In this document: positions 21,810 to 30,107 of the stretch, one piece after another
Layout of the letters: each line of letters starts with the position of its first letter
How positions within the stretch are numbered: the stretch's first letter is position 1
NCBI GenBank assembly: GCA_035510775.1
Contig: DATKGP010000008.1
Coordinates: forward strand, 1 to 39,638
Length of the DNA stretch: 39,638 nt
Reading direction: 5' to 3'
Source of the DNA: DATKGP01 sp035510775
GTDB taxonomy: Bacteria; Patescibacteriota; UBA1384; 2-12-FULL-50-11
The notes under the pieces: generated by a model
Seen by the model: only the letters and a program-made list of their open reading frames with translations
The model's database searches: none
What the model was told of the DNA's origin: nothing
Made by a program: the position numbers and the translations under genes

Positions 21810-22310
21810 CTAGTCGTTGATTAGTATCGTTCCTCTAGTACGAGTTAACCACAGTCCAAAAACCAGCCAGTTTTGATCGTCAGTGGAAAGTCGATTGAAC
21901 GCTTCCTCCGTCGTTGCATCGAAAACCTCCGGAATCTCCAGCCAAGAGTGGGTCGTCTTGGCCGTGGGGTTCCTAAGGCTAAACGATGTTGTGTAAATCG
22001 CTGGCCTGTCGGAGTGAGTAAGGTGCTTGCTGGGAGACGGACCCACCTCGTAGGTTAGAGTTCGTCCAAGGCAGTCGCTAGAAGGAATGAGTCCAGCGAA
22101 GAAGATATCGCCGGAAATATCGTGGCAGAGTTGGAGGAATTTCAGCGTTGCTTCGATGACGGAGCAGGTCTTTGTTAGTGTAACATTCCTATATTCCTCG
22201 CTAGTGTGGGTCGCAATCTTCAGTCCGTGACGGACTGCGAAATCCTCGTCACAAGAATCAAGCATTCGACAAACAAGAGTCTTGTCGCGAACAACCCTTT
22301 TAAAGATCAT
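21810..22310 (-). CDS. Orphan soluble protein, unknown function
   Basis: A 166-residue protein, alpha/beta in character, with several Cys and His residues (RMLDSCDEDFAVRHGLKIATH, LQLCHDISGD, SSDCLGRTL). No family is recognised and there is no signal peptide. The ATG at 22310 has GAGGTGA 3 bases upstream, a leader of about 10-17 bases and a TTGATA-17-TAATAT promoter. With its own terminator it is an independent unit lodged between alaS and another orphan gene. Confidence 0.65.
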   Translation of the reverse strand: MIFKRVVRDKTLVCRMLDSCDEDFAVRHGLKIATHTSEEYRNVTLTKTCSVIEATLKFLQLCHDISGDIFFAGLIPSSDCLGRTLTYEVGPSPSKHLTHSDRPAIYTTSFSLRNPTAKTTHSWLEIPEVFDATTEEAFNRLSTDDQNWLVFGLWLTRTRGTILIND

Positions 22311-22327
22311 GGTTCACCTCTGCTGGC

Positions 22328-22356
22328 ATATTACTAAAAATATCCTTGAGTATCAA
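22328..22356 (-). promoter_or_regulatory. Promoter of the 21810-22310 gene
   Basis: Minus-strand TTGATA (22351-22356), 17-base spacer, TAATAT (22328-22333). Confidence 0.65.
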
Positions 22357-22362
22357 GAAGAA

Positions 22363-22384
22363 GCCTCGTCGCAAGGGACGAGGC
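22363..22384 (-). terminator. Terminator of the 22404-22811 gene
   Basis: GCCTCGTC (22363-22370) and GACGAGGC (22377-22384) form a perfect 8-bp stem; the minus-strand tail is TTCTTCTTG. Confidence 0.65.
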
Positions 22385-22403
22385 GGATCAAGGCGCGATT
22401 ATC

Positions 22404-22811
22404 TTAGTTCTCTTGCGAGGCGCGGATTTCGGCGATCAGGTTTTCGGCGTGGGTGACGACCTCGTCGTAATCACCATAGCCGGCAACTTCGGCTAGTTCG
22501 GTCAGGTCTTCAAGCGCGGCCTCTTCCTCGCCGCCAAGGAGTTTTAAGTACGCGCAGGCAAAGGTGTGCTGATGAACATTCAGGGTTAGATCCTCGGCCG
22601 TCTGATCGACGAGCTGCTCGCTAGTCATCTGATAGGCTGTATATAGCTCGACGGTTAAGGGTTCGCCCCTTTCTACCTGGTCAACGATTTTGTTCATCTG
22701 TTGATGAAGTTCGCTCGCTTCGGTGGTCGCTTCGGCTATCGGCTGTTGTTCAACCGTTGGCTCCTCGGCCGATTGCTCGGTAGGTTTCGCTTCGGGTCCA
22801 AACTCACTCAT
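22404..22811 (-). CDS. Acidic helical protein, unknown function
   Basis: A 135-residue, strongly acidic protein. The first 35 residues are a Glu/Pro/Thr/Ala-rich disordered stretch; the rest is helical (LHQQMNKIVDQVERGEPL, HTFACAYLKLLGGEEEAALEDL) and may resemble a TPR pair. No family is recognised and no membrane segment is seen. The minus-strand TATGAT (22818-22823) ends 6 bases before the ATG, with TCGATA 17 bases upstream, so a leaderless mRNA is predicted; there is no ribosome binding site. Confidence 0.65.
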   Translation of the reverse strand: MSEFGPEAKPTEQSAEEPTVEQQPIAEATTEASELHQQMNKIVDQVERGEPLTVELYTAYQMTSEQLVDQTAEDLTLNVHQHTFACAYLKLLGGEEEAALEDLTELAEVAGYGDYDEVVTHAENLIAEIRASQEN

Positions 22812-22817
22812 ACCAGA

Positions 22818-22846
22818 ATCATATCCTAACCACCGGCCAATATCGA
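22818..22846 (-). promoter_or_regulatory. Leaderless promoter of the 22404-22811 gene
   Basis: Minus-strand TCGATA (22841-22846), 17-base spacer, TATGAT (22818-22823), then 6 bases to the ATG at 22811. Confidence 0.55.
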
Positions 22847-22877
22847 GTTAATTTAATCCCAGTTTCGAGCGAATATA

Positions 22878-22886
22878 TGGTATATT
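22878..22886 (+). promoter_or_regulatory. Extended -10 of the PAP2-like gene (leaderless)
   Basis: TGG-TATATT (22878-22886) is an extended -10 that ends 6 bases before the ATG at 22893; no clear -35. Confidence 0.5.
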
Positions 22887-22892
22887 ACGGCT

Positions 22893-23465
22893 ATGAAGAG
22901 CAAGGTAGCAAAAATAATTTCGGGAGTTTTCAGTCCGTACGTGGTAATTCCCATCTTCGGCGTTTTGGCTATCGCTGCCTTGTCTTGGCACGACCATTTT
23001 ATCCTCTGGTCTTTGTTGTTTTTGATTCTGACGGTCGCCACCCCGGTGGTTTACGTCCTAGTCTCATACAAGCGAGGCAAGATTTCGGATATTCATGTCG
23101 CGGTCAAGGAACAACGCGAAAAGCCGTTCATCGTTTCAACTTTAGGAGCTGCCGTGCTCTTTATAACCTATTATTACTTTGTGCCGCAGTTGGCTCACTT
23201 AGCCGAAGCCCTGGTTTTATCAGGGGTAGTATTTGCGTTAGTGACCAAATATTGGAAAGTTAGTGTTCACGCCGCCGCCTTCACTGGTGGAGTGATGATT
23301 GTCAGCTTTGTCTGGGGTAATCCCAACTGGCTCTGGCCTCTGCTTTTGCTGCCGGTAATAATTTGGGCGAGAGTGGTTCGCGAGCGACATAATGTCGCCC
23401 AGTCTATCGCGGCGGCGGTGTTGGTTGGTCTGTGTGTTTTTCTGACTGTTCCACGGTCTTTTTGA
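22893..23465 (+). CDS. PAP2-like membrane phosphatase
   Basis: A 190-residue protein with about six membrane segments. The pattern REKPF (around residue 75), KVSVH (around 128) and RVVRERHNVAQSI (near 160-172) follows the order of the three PAP2/phosphatidate-phosphatase motifs, although each deviates from consensus (no PSGH, no SRxxxxxHxxxD in full). PAP2 enzymes dephosphorylate lipid phosphates such as undecaprenyl pyrophosphate, which would fit wall synthesis. Activity is uncertain given the changed motifs. The start at 22893 has the promoter 6 bases upstream. Confidence 0.65.
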   Translation: MKSKVAKIISGVFSPYVVIPIFGVLAIAALSWHDHFILWSLLFLILTVATPVVYVLVSYKRGKISDIHVAVKEQREKPFIVSTLGAAVLFITYYYFVPQLAHLAEALVLSGVVFALVTKYWKVSVHAAAFTGGVMIVSFVWGNPNWLWPLLLLPVIIWARVVRERHNVAQSIAAAVLVGLCVFLTVPRSF

Positions 23466-23532
23466 TTTAGCATAATTGAAAGTACCCCGTCAGAGTGTAA
23501 GTTGTTAGCAGTGTACCCTGGAGGTGAGAGTC

Positions 23533-23658
23533 GTGGAAGCAGGGGCGGCAGTTTCGTTACGGCGCGAACGGTCGAGTTCGCCGCCGATTGCCCTCGACAT
23601 TGGATCGAGCTGGACGTATGCTGTGAGCGCCGCACGAATCCATGTGCTGAGATGGTGA
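23533..23658 (+). other. Alternative reading: SD-led GTG micro-ORF
   Basis: GGAGGTGA (23520-23527) lies 5 bases before a GTG that opens a 41-codon frame (MEAGAAVSLRRERSSS, then PPIALDIGSSWTYAVSAARI). It stops at TGA 23658, while another frame continues with MVILKQSPFDMRNSFQSSA to TAG 23711, just before the terminator. Either a short or frameshifted gene exists here, or the signal is chance within a structured RNA. Confidence 0.25.
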
Positions 23659-23734
23659 TTTTGAAGCAGTCACCATTCGACATGCGTAACAGCTTTCAGT
23701 CATCGGCGTAGTGCGGCACCAGCCATCCTTAAGA

Positions 23735-23758
23735 GCCCCTCTGGGGCCCTTTCCTTTT
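23735..23758 (+). terminator. Terminator before pilM
   Basis: GCCCC-TCT-GGGGC (23735-23747) followed by CCTTTCCTTTT. Confidence 0.65.
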
Positions 23759-23763
23759 GATGA

Positions 23764-23793
23764 TTGATTTTTCGGCTTCGAATCTGATAGATT
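23764..23793 (+). promoter_or_regulatory. Leaderless pilM promoter
   Basis: TTGATT (23764-23769), 18-base spacer, TAGATT (23788-23793), then 7 bases to the ATG at 23801. Confidence 0.55.
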
Positions 23794-23800
23794 AATATTG

Positions 23801-25051
23801 ATGGGGCTTTTTGGAGGGAAGAAAAAAAGGCAAGGCGACAACTGGGCGATTTCTCTGGATATCGGGACGGAGTTTGTGAAATGCCTAATTTTTGAAGTTA
23901 TTGAAGGCGAAGGTCATATCCGCGGCGTCGGCCGAGCGCGCCAGAAATTATCCGATATGCACGGTGGCGGGGTGACTGATATTCACGGCGTAGCCGCCAA
24001 CTGCGAGAAAGCCATTGAGGAGGCCGCCAACATGGCCCAGAAACTACCAGAAAAAGTTATCGTCGGTATCGCCGGCGAGCTAGTCAAAGGTTCGAGCACC
24101 AGCGTGAAGGTTAAACGCCTCAAGCCGCAGACCCAAATTCAGATGAGCGAGCTCCAGGATATTGTTAACCAGGTTCAGGCCGAGGCTTTCCGGGTCGCCA
24201 GAGCCGAGCTGGTCGAGGAGACCGGCCAAGAAGAGATCGATGTTCAGTTGGTCAACGCCGCCATCGTTTCGGTGGTGATTGACGGCTACAAAGTTTCCAA
24301 TCCGCTTTCCTACCAAGGTAAGGAACTGGCGGTCAACGTCTATAACGCCTTCGCCCCGATTGTTCAGCTGGGCGCTTTGGAAACGGTCGTCCGCGAGCTA
24401 GGATTGGAACTTTTGTCGGTGACGGCCGAGCCATACGCCGTCGCCCGCTGCTTGAACGAAGATTCAACCGATTTTGCCGCCACTTTTATTGATATTGGCG
24501 GCGGGACAACCGACGTGGCCGTAGTTCGTAACGGCGGCGTCGAGGGCACGAAGATGTTCGCCATCGGTGGCCGAGCCTTTACCAAACGAGTTGCCGCCGT
24601 TCTGGGCGAACCATTCGCCGCGGCCGAAACGGCCAAACTGGAATACTCGGCCGGGACTCTGGAAAAAGAAAAAGAGGCCTTGGTCAAACACGCTCTGGCC
24701 GGCGACGTTAAGGTTTGGCTGTCAGCCCTGCAGATTGCTCTGGATGAGTTTGGTGCTAGCGATTTACTGCCTTCGAAAATTTTGCTCTGCGGCGGTGGCA
24801 GCAATTTACCGGAAATTAAGCACACTTTAGTTACCGAAAATTGGACGGAAGGCCTGCCGTTCGCTCGTAAACCAGACGTCCAGTTTATAATGCCCAGTGA
24901 TGTCGGGGCGATGATTGACGAGACTAAGAGCCTGAAAGATATTGCCGACGTTACGCCAATGGCCTTGGGCAACGTCGCCTTGGATTTGGTCGGGGAATCG
25001 GGAATACTAGAGTCGTTGATGAAAAAAGCCATCTCGGGGGTAAAAAATTAA
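23801..25051 (+). CDS. pilM: PilM-like actin-fold pilus assembly ATPase
   Basis: A 416-residue protein of the FtsA/PilM actin-like family. It has phosphate-1 WAISLDIGTEFVKCLIFEV near residues 14-32, a 1C/SHS2-type insertion (about 85-160), phosphate-2 FIDIGGGTTDVAVV (about 228), and the adenosine motif LLCGGGSNLPEI (about 326). PilM forms a cytoplasmic ring under the type IV pilus machine and binds the N-terminus of PilN. Here the next gene is not PilN but a large baseplate-J-like membrane protein that may be its partner. ATG 23801 is chosen over an in-frame TTG one codon upstream because the -10 ends 7 bases before it. Confidence 0.88.
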   Translation: MGLFGGKKKRQGDNWAISLDIGTEFVKCLIFEVIEGEGHIRGVGRARQKLSDMHGGGVTDIHGVAANCEKAIEEAANMAQKLPEKVIVGIAGELVKGSSTSVKVKRLKPQTQIQMSELQDIVNQVQAEAFRVARAELVEETGQEEIDVQLVNAAIVSVVIDGYKVSNPLSYQGKELAVNVYNAFAPIVQLGALETVVRELGLELLSVTAEPYAVARCLNEDSTDFAATFIDIGGGTTDVAVVRNGGVEGTKMFAIGGRAFTKRVAAVLGEPFAAAETAKLEYSAGTLEKEKEALVKHALAGDVKVWLSALQIALDEFGASDLLPSKILLCGGGSNLPEIKHTLVTENWTEGLPFARKPDVQFIMPSDVGAMIDETKSLKDIADVTPMALGNVALDLVGESGILESLMKKAISGVKN

Positions 25052-25081
25052 GTTAAAAGTTAAAGATAAGAGAAGCAATTC

Positions 25082-26893
25082 ATGAAACCCATTTATTTAG
25101 AACCCGACGAGGAAATCACCTCGGTTATCGACAAAATTAAGGCGGTCAGCGATCGCCAGCTAGCCTTGGTCGTGGCCAAAAACAGCCCGCTGGCTCAAAG
25201 CCTAGTCAATCTTAAACTAATCGCCAAAGAAGCCGACAGCCAAGACAAAGACTTGTGTCTAATTACCACCAACAAAGTCAGCGCCAAATTGGCGGGTCAG
25301 GTCGGGCTAAAAACCTACGCCAGCCTAGGAAGTGTTGGCTCGGTGGCTCGACCAGCTCCGTCGCCGAAACCAGAAAAGACTGAACTTCCGATGACTGAAG
25401 AAGAAAAGGCCTCTGAAAAATTGGCCGACGGCACGGTGGTTAACCAGTATCGGCCAGATGTACCGGTCGGTGATGAGGAGCCGGAGCTGCCGATCGTTGA
25501 ACCAGTCAAAGACGAACCGGCAGTCGAAGAGCCAGCGGCGGAGGAAATTGCCACCGAGCCAGCTGAAGGCGAAAGTGACTCATCGGAAGCTCTGCCGACC
25601 GCAGAAACTCTAGATGAGTCGGAAAAGGAAAAGAAAGAAGAAAAGGTAACACCGGAACCGATCAAGCCTCCAAAAATTGACGAGCCGGCCGAACTGCCGG
25701 CAGTCGTCAGCCGGACGATTAGCGTGGCTCCGACCGAGCACCGCGAGTTTCATTTCCCCTGGAAATCGGCGCTCATCGCCCTAGGAATTTTAATAATTGG
25801 GGCGGTCGCCATGGCCATTTTCTACCCACGGGCGACGGTGACAATTACTCTACCCGCCACCCACAAAGAGGCGACGCTACCGCTTAATATTAAAACCACA
25901 GTCGATAGCGACCCAGCCACGCTAGCCGGCAGCCTGCTAACGACCGAGAAGACCGCCAACTCTGCCATCACCGCCACCGGCAAAAAAGATATTGGTAGCA
26001 AGGCGACGGGCAACATTACAATTTATGATAAGGTTGGTGGATCGAATGTAACACTTACGGCCGGAACGGTTCTGACTACTGGTGGAAAAAATTACATTCT
26101 CGATAAAACCGTGGTAGTGCCAATCGCGACGGTTTCTGGAACTGGCACAATCGTTCCTGGTCAGGTTGCCGCCTCAATTACTGCCAGCACCGCCGGGGAT
26201 ACCTACAACGTCAGTAGCGCCACATTCAGTGTTGGTGGCCAAAGCTCGTCAATCTACGGCACTGGCTCAACGAGCGGTGGTTCGACCAAAACCGTTACCG
26301 TGCTCGCCCAAAGCGATATTGACACCGCCCTGACGGCCTTGCGAGCCCAAGTAACAACCGACGCCCAAACCGAACTAACCAGCAAAGCCCAAGGCCAGAC
26401 CATTCTGGGCGGCTCAATTTACCAAATTTCCAAAAAAGAAACGGTCGATCACGCCGTTGGCGACCAAGTTGATACCGCCACCGCCACCGTCGACTACCAG
26501 CTCGGGGTCTTGGCTTTCGATAAAAGCCAAGCCATCAGCAAACTAACCGATACACTTGGCCAAAGTCTGGCTACCAACCAAGAATTTCAGCTCAAAGAAG
26601 ATGCCCCGCCGACCCTGACTTTCAAGAGCTACTCGACCGACAATCAAACCATGGCAATTGAGGCGGCCGGTTCCGGTTACATTATCGCTAAAGTCGACAA
26701 AACCGCCGTTGCCAAACTAATTCACAACACTAGCAAGCCCGCGGCCACCCAAAAAATTACCGATACTTACCAGGCTGAAAAAGTTGATATCAGCGTCAAC
26801 CCCAGCTGGTGGTTTAATCGCTTGCCAATTTTAAGCGGAGCAATTAAGATTGACTTCGGTTACGATGCCCAGCAGCCCCCGGCCGCTCAGTAA
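25082..26893 (+). CDS. Membrane protein with baseplate-J-like extracellular domain
   Basis: A 603-residue protein. Residues 1-90 are a compact cytoplasmic domain (IYLEPDEEITSVIDKIK, LALVVAKNSPLAQSLVNLKL, LCLITTNKV). Residues 95-215 are acidic and Pro/Glu-rich, likely disordered. One membrane segment lies at about 228-246. The outside part (250-603) is Thr/Ala/Gly-rich beta sequence with a baseplate-J-like middle, followed by VDISVNPSWWFNRLPIL. I know this architecture from Patescibacteria, where it is annotated as hypothetical or baseplate J. Its place directly after pilM suggests it takes the PilN/PilO role of linking PilM to the envelope; this is inference. The gap to pilM is 30 bases. Confidence 0.65.
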   Translation: MKPIYLEPDEEITSVIDKIKAVSDRQLALVVAKNSPLAQSLVNLKLIAKEADSQDKDLCLITTNKVSAKLAGQVGLKTYASLGSVGSVARPAPSPKPEKTELPMTEEEKASEKLADGTVVNQYRPDVPVGDEEPELPIVEPVKDEPAVEEPAAEEIATEPAEGESDSSEALPTAETLDESEKEKKEEKVTPEPIKPPKIDEPAELPAVVSRTISVAPTEHREFHFPWKSALIALGILIIGAVAMAIFYPRATVTITLPATHKEATLPLNIKTTVDSDPATLAGSLLTTEKTANSAITATGKKDIGSKATGNITIYDKVGGSNVTLTAGTVLTTGGKNYILDKTVVVPIATVSGTGTIVPGQVAASITASTAGDTYNVSSATFSVGGQSSSIYGTGSTSGGSTKTVTVLAQSDIDTALTALRAQVTTDAQTELTSKAQGQTILGGSIYQISKKETVDHAVGDQVDTATATVDYQLGVLAFDKSQAISKLTDTLGQSLATNQEFQLKEDAPPTLTFKSYSTDNQTMAIEAAGSGYIIAKVDKTAVAKLIHNTSKPAATQKITDTYQAEKVDISVNPSWWFNRLPILSGAIKIDFGYDAQQPPAAQ

Positions 26894-26898
26894 AATTG

Positions 26899-27333
26899 AT
26901 GAAATATTTAGGTTTGGATATTGGCAAGAAGAACATCGGAGTCGCTAGCGGCGAAATCATCGCCAGCGAATTGACGACTCTACGAGCCGGCAAAGACGAA
27001 AATTTTTACCAGTCTCCGGCCAAAGACCGAGCTTTTGAAGAAATCGGCAAACTCCTGCGTCAAGAGGAGGCCGATGCCTTGGTGGTCGGTCTGCCAGTTG
27101 ATGAGAACGGCCAGGATACCGAGGAATCCAAGCACATCCACCAACTGGCGTCCCAGCTTGAGGCGGAGCTCAACGTGACCGTTCATCTAACTAATGAAAC
27201 CCTGACTTCCTTTATGGCCGAGGACATTCTTTCCGAGCAAGGGTTAAGCGGCGACGAGGCCAAAAAGCGAATTGATCAGCTGGCCGCCTCGCTAATTTTG
27301 CAGCAATTCATCGAGGAGAATGCGGGTTCTTAA
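26899..27333 (+). CDS. ruvX: YqgF/RuvX-type Holliday junction resolvase-like protein
   Basis: A 144-residue RNase-H-fold protein with the N-terminal acidic motif YLGLDIGKKNIGVA, the central VVGLPVDENGQ, the NETLTS stretch and a C-terminal IDQLAASLILQQF. Family members act in 16S rRNA 5'-end processing and are related to Holliday junction resolvases. ATG 26899 is preferred over the TTG one codon earlier. It lies 5 bases after the preceding stop and overlaps mltG by 14 bases. Confidence 0.9.
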   Translation: MKYLGLDIGKKNIGVASGEIIASELTTLRAGKDENFYQSPAKDRAFEEIGKLLRQEEADALVVGLPVDENGQDTEESKHIHQLASQLEAELNVTVHLTNETLTSFMAEDILSEQGLSGDEAKKRIDQLAASLILQQFIEENAGS

Positions 27334-28231
27334 AATCGTCGCGGTGACGTTGTTACTGCTTTTTCTGCTTGGGGCAGGGGCGATGATTTTCTTTTTGTCG
27401 CCGGCAGATTCCGGTAATATCGCTACAAAAATCGTCGTTATTGCTCAAGGCAGCTCTCGTGCCCAAATTGCCCAAGAGCTCTTCGACGCCGGGGTAATCA
27501 AGAATAATTTTGCCTTCTTTGCCTACACTAAGTTAGCGAAAGTTAACGCCATTCCTGGTACCTACGAATTTTCTCCTTCACTTTCCGGTTCAACCATCGC
27601 CGAAAAGCTGGCCAGGGGCGAATTCAAGACGATAAAAATCACCATCATTGAGGGTTGGAGGGCAACTGACATCGAAAGTTACCTGGTGAGCGAGAAGAAT
27701 TTGCCGCAAATGCAGGGCTTTGCCGCCAAGGCTGCCGGTGACGAGGGCTACCTTTTCCCGGATACCTACGACTTGCGTGTCGACATCACCATCGATGAGC
27801 TGATTGCCATGATGAAAAAGAATTTCAGCGACCGGACAGCCGGCCTGAACGTGACCCCGGATGCGGTTATCTTGGCCTCAATCGTTGAGCGGGAGGCGGC
27901 CAATGATAGTGAGCGAGCCGACATCGCCGGCGTCTACACTAATCGATTGAAAATCGGCATGAAACTGGAGGCCGACCCGACCGTTCAGTACGCCAAAGGC
28001 AACTGGAAAGCCGTGACCATCGCCGATTACACCGACACCATCTCGCCGTACAACACCTATCTTAACCCCGGTCTGCCGCCCGGGCCAATCTGCAATTCTG
28101 GCCTAAAAAGCATCCAGGCCGCCCTAAATCCAATCCAAAACGGCTACTACTACTTCTTCCACGCCCAAGGCCAGACCTATTTCTCGGTGACTTACCAAGA
28201 ACACGAAGCAAAAATCAAAAAATACTTTTGA
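27320..28231 (+). CDS. mltG: Endolytic murein transglycosylase MltG (YceG)
   Basis: A 303-residue protein with one N-terminal membrane helix (about residues 5-27), a LysM-like subdomain and the YceG catalytic region: LASIVEREAANDSERADIAG with the catalytic Glu near residue 190, GMKLEADPTVQYA, YNTYLNPGLPPGPICN and ALNPIQNGYYYFF. It cleaves nascent glycan strands and sets their length, working with PBPs. GAGGAGA in the end of ruvX precedes its ATG. ruvX-mltG pairing is common in bacteria. Confidence 0.93.
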   Translation: MRVLKIVAVTLLLLFLLGAGAMIFFLSPADSGNIATKIVVIAQGSSRAQIAQELFDAGVIKNNFAFFAYTKLAKVNAIPGTYEFSPSLSGSTIAEKLARGEFKTIKITIIEGWRATDIESYLVSEKNLPQMQGFAAKAAGDEGYLFPDTYDLRVDITIDELIAMMKKNFSDRTAGLNVTPDAVILASIVEREAANDSERADIAGVYTNRLKIGMKLEADPTVQYAKGNWKAVTIADYTDTISPYNTYLNPGLPPGPICNSGLKSIQAALNPIQNGYYYFFHAQGQTYFSVTYQEHEAKIKKYF

Positions 28232-28260
28232 TTGATTTCCCGCCGCCTTTCTATTAGTAT
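28232..28260 (+). promoter_or_regulatory. mreB promoter (near-leaderless)
   Basis: TTGATT (28232-28237), 17-base spacer, TAGTAT (28255-28260), 9 bases before the ATG at 28270. Confidence 0.6.
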
Positions 28261-28269
28261 GCAAACACG

Positions 28270-29313
28270 ATGTTTAACCGCCTGTTAGGTTCATTTTCCC
28301 AGGATATCGGCATTGACTTGGGTACGGCCAACACTTTGGTCTACGTTCGTGGCCGGGGGATTGTCATTAATGAGCCGTCGGTGGTGGCGATTAATCAAAA
28401 AACCAAACAGATTCTGGCGATCGGTCACGAGGCTCAGATTATGGTCGGTAAAACCCCCGGCCACATTATTGCCACCCGGCCTCTAGTCGACGGCGTTGTC
28501 TCGGATTTTGAAGTCACCGAGCAGATGCTTCGGTATTTTATCGACCGCGTCCACCGTGAGCGGTTTTCCTTACTACCTCGCCCGAGAGTTTTAATCGGTG
28601 TCCCATACGGCGTAACCGAGGTGGAGCGGCGGGCGGCCGAAGAAGCGGCCATCAACGCCGGCGCCAAACAGGCCTTCTTGATTGAGGAGCCAGTAGCGGC
28701 GGCTATCGGTGCCCGGCTGCCGATTCAAGAAGCGACCGGCAGCATGATTGTCGATATCGGCGGTGGCACCACCGAGGTGGCGATTATCTCCATGGGCGGC
28801 ATCGTCGCCTCCCGGTCGATTCGCATCGCCGGCGACGAGATGAACCAGGACATTATTAATTTTGCCCGAGACAATTTCAACTTACTTTTGGGCGAACGGA
28901 CGGCGGAAAAAATTAAAATCGAGGTTGGCTCGGCCTACCCGATGAAAGAAAAACTAGAAAAACCGATGCGCGGCCGAGATTTGGTTACCGGCTTGCCGCG
29001 GGAAGTTCTGATCAACGACGAGCAGGTTCGCCGGGCGATTGCCAAGTCGGTGACGGCCATCGTCGAAGCCGTCAAATCGACCATTGAAGAAACGCCGCCG
29101 GAGTTGGTTGCTGACATTATGGAGCGCGGCATCGTCTTGTCCGGCGGCGGCGCCTTGCTTCGAGAATTGGACACTTTAATCTCCCAGGCGACCCAAACAA
29201 AGGTCTTTATCGCCGACGATCCGCTGACGGCGGTAGCCCGCGGCACCGGCGTTGTTTTGGAAGATCTAGAGACGCTGGATAGCGTCTTGTTGGGCAGTTC
29301 GCTCAAGTCATGA
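28270..29313 (+). CDS. mreB: Rod-shape cytoskeletal protein MreB
   Basis: A 347-residue actin homologue with phosphate-1 IGIDLGTANTLVYVRGRGI, NEPSVVA, phosphate-2 MIVDIGGGTTEVAIIS, the RIAGDEMNQDI stretch and the adenosine motif GIVLSGGGALLREL. It forms membrane-bound filaments that guide lateral wall synthesis by MreC, MreD and PBP2, all encoded next. Its TGA overlaps the mreC ATG. It has its own promoter, separating it from the pilM-mltG group. The organism is therefore expected to be rod-like or to show organised elongation. Confidence 0.96.
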   Translation: MFNRLLGSFSQDIGIDLGTANTLVYVRGRGIVINEPSVVAINQKTKQILAIGHEAQIMVGKTPGHIIATRPLVDGVVSDFEVTEQMLRYFIDRVHRERFSLLPRPRVLIGVPYGVTEVERRAAEEAAINAGAKQAFLIEEPVAAAIGARLPIQEATGSMIVDIGGGTTEVAIISMGGIVASRSIRIAGDEMNQDIINFARDNFNLLLGERTAEKIKIEVGSAYPMKEKLEKPMRGRDLVTGLPREVLINDEQVRRAIAKSVTAIVEAVKSTIEETPPELVADIMERGIVLSGGGALLRELDTLISQATQTKVFIADDPLTAVARGTGVVLEDLETLDSVLLGSSLKS

Positions 29314-30107
29314 TTAACCGCCGGCGCAACCAACGTATTACTATTGGTGTTGTCATCGCCCTGCTAATCCTGGGGCAGTTTGTGTTCTTTCGGCCGGTTC
29401 GCGACACTGCCCGTAAAATTATCGGTTACCCAACTCGCTCGTTCCTAGTTTTGGGTCGAAAAATCTCTACCGCCGGCCATCTCCTGGTGTCAATCAACGA
29501 CTTATCGAAAGAAAACAACGCTCTTCGGAGCGAGAACAATCAGCTGATGGCCGAGCTTGGAACCTTAACGGCGGTTAAGGGCGAGAACGACCAATTACGT
29601 ACCGACTTGAACTTTGCCCAAAGCCGACCAGATCTGAAACTCACTCCGGCGGCTATTACCGACTATTCGCTCTTGGGCGGCTACCAATCGTTCACCATCG
29701 ACAAGGGCGCCAGCGACGGTGTCAAGGAGGGTCAGGCGGTGGTTTCCAGCGGCTATCTAATTGGCCGAGTCAATAAAGTCAGTGGCTCGACTGCCCAAGT
29801 TTTTCAACTAAGCAACCGTAACTTAATTACCCCGGTGACTTTGGTCGATACCCAGACGACCGGGCTGCTTAAGGGCAGTATCAGTGGCTTGATTGTGGAC
29901 AACGTGCCGGTCGATGCCAAAGTTGCAGCTGGTGAATTGATTACCACTTCGTCGCTGGAGGGGTTATATCCGGCGGGAATCGCCGTTGGTAAAGTCGCCG
30001 AGATTATCTCGCAGAAAGAAGCAATTTTTCTGTCGGTTCGGGTCTCTAACCCAATCAACGTGGCTTCATTGACGACAGTATATGTCGTTAGTCCGATAAA
30101 CAAATGA
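29310..30107 (+). CDS. mreC: Rod-shape protein MreC
   Basis: A 265-residue protein with one N-terminal membrane segment (about residues 8-27), a coiled coil (about 60-100, NDLSKENNALRSENNQLMAE), and the two-barrel periplasmic domain (YQSFTIDKGASDGVKEGQAV, GYLIGRVNKV, GLYPAGIAVGKV). It links MreB to PBP2 outside the membrane. It overlaps mreB and mreD by 4 bases on each side (ATGA), so the block is tightly coupled. Confidence 0.93.
   Translation: MINRRRNQRITIGVVIALLILGQFVFFRPVRDTARKIIGYPTRSFLVLGRKISTAGHLLVSINDLSKENNALRSENNQLMAELGTLTAVKGENDQLRTDLNFAQSRPDLKLTPAAITDYSLLGGYQSFTIDKGASDGVKEGQAVVSSGYLIGRVNKVSGSTAQVFQLSNRNLITPVTLVDTQTTGLLKGSISGLIVDNVPVDAKVAAGELITTSSLEGLYPAGIAVGKVAEIISQKEAIFLSVRVSNPINVASLTTVYVVSPINK

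Larger units (their letters stand above)
23480..23760 (+). ncRNA. Candidate structured RNA ending in a terminator
   Basis: A chain of stems fills this stretch: CCCTG/CAGGG (23516-23544), GGCGGC/GCCGCC (23544-23585), CTCGA/TCGAG (23593-23609), and a nested set GCCGCAC/GTGCGGC (23629-23635 with 23711-23717) around CATGT/ACATG (23641-23645, 23680-23684) around ATGGTGA/TCACCAT (23652-23658, 23670-23676). A GC hairpin with a T-rich tail ends it. I cannot match it to RNase P, tmRNA, 6S or SRP RNA. The competing view is a small gene (23533-23658). Confidence 0.4.
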
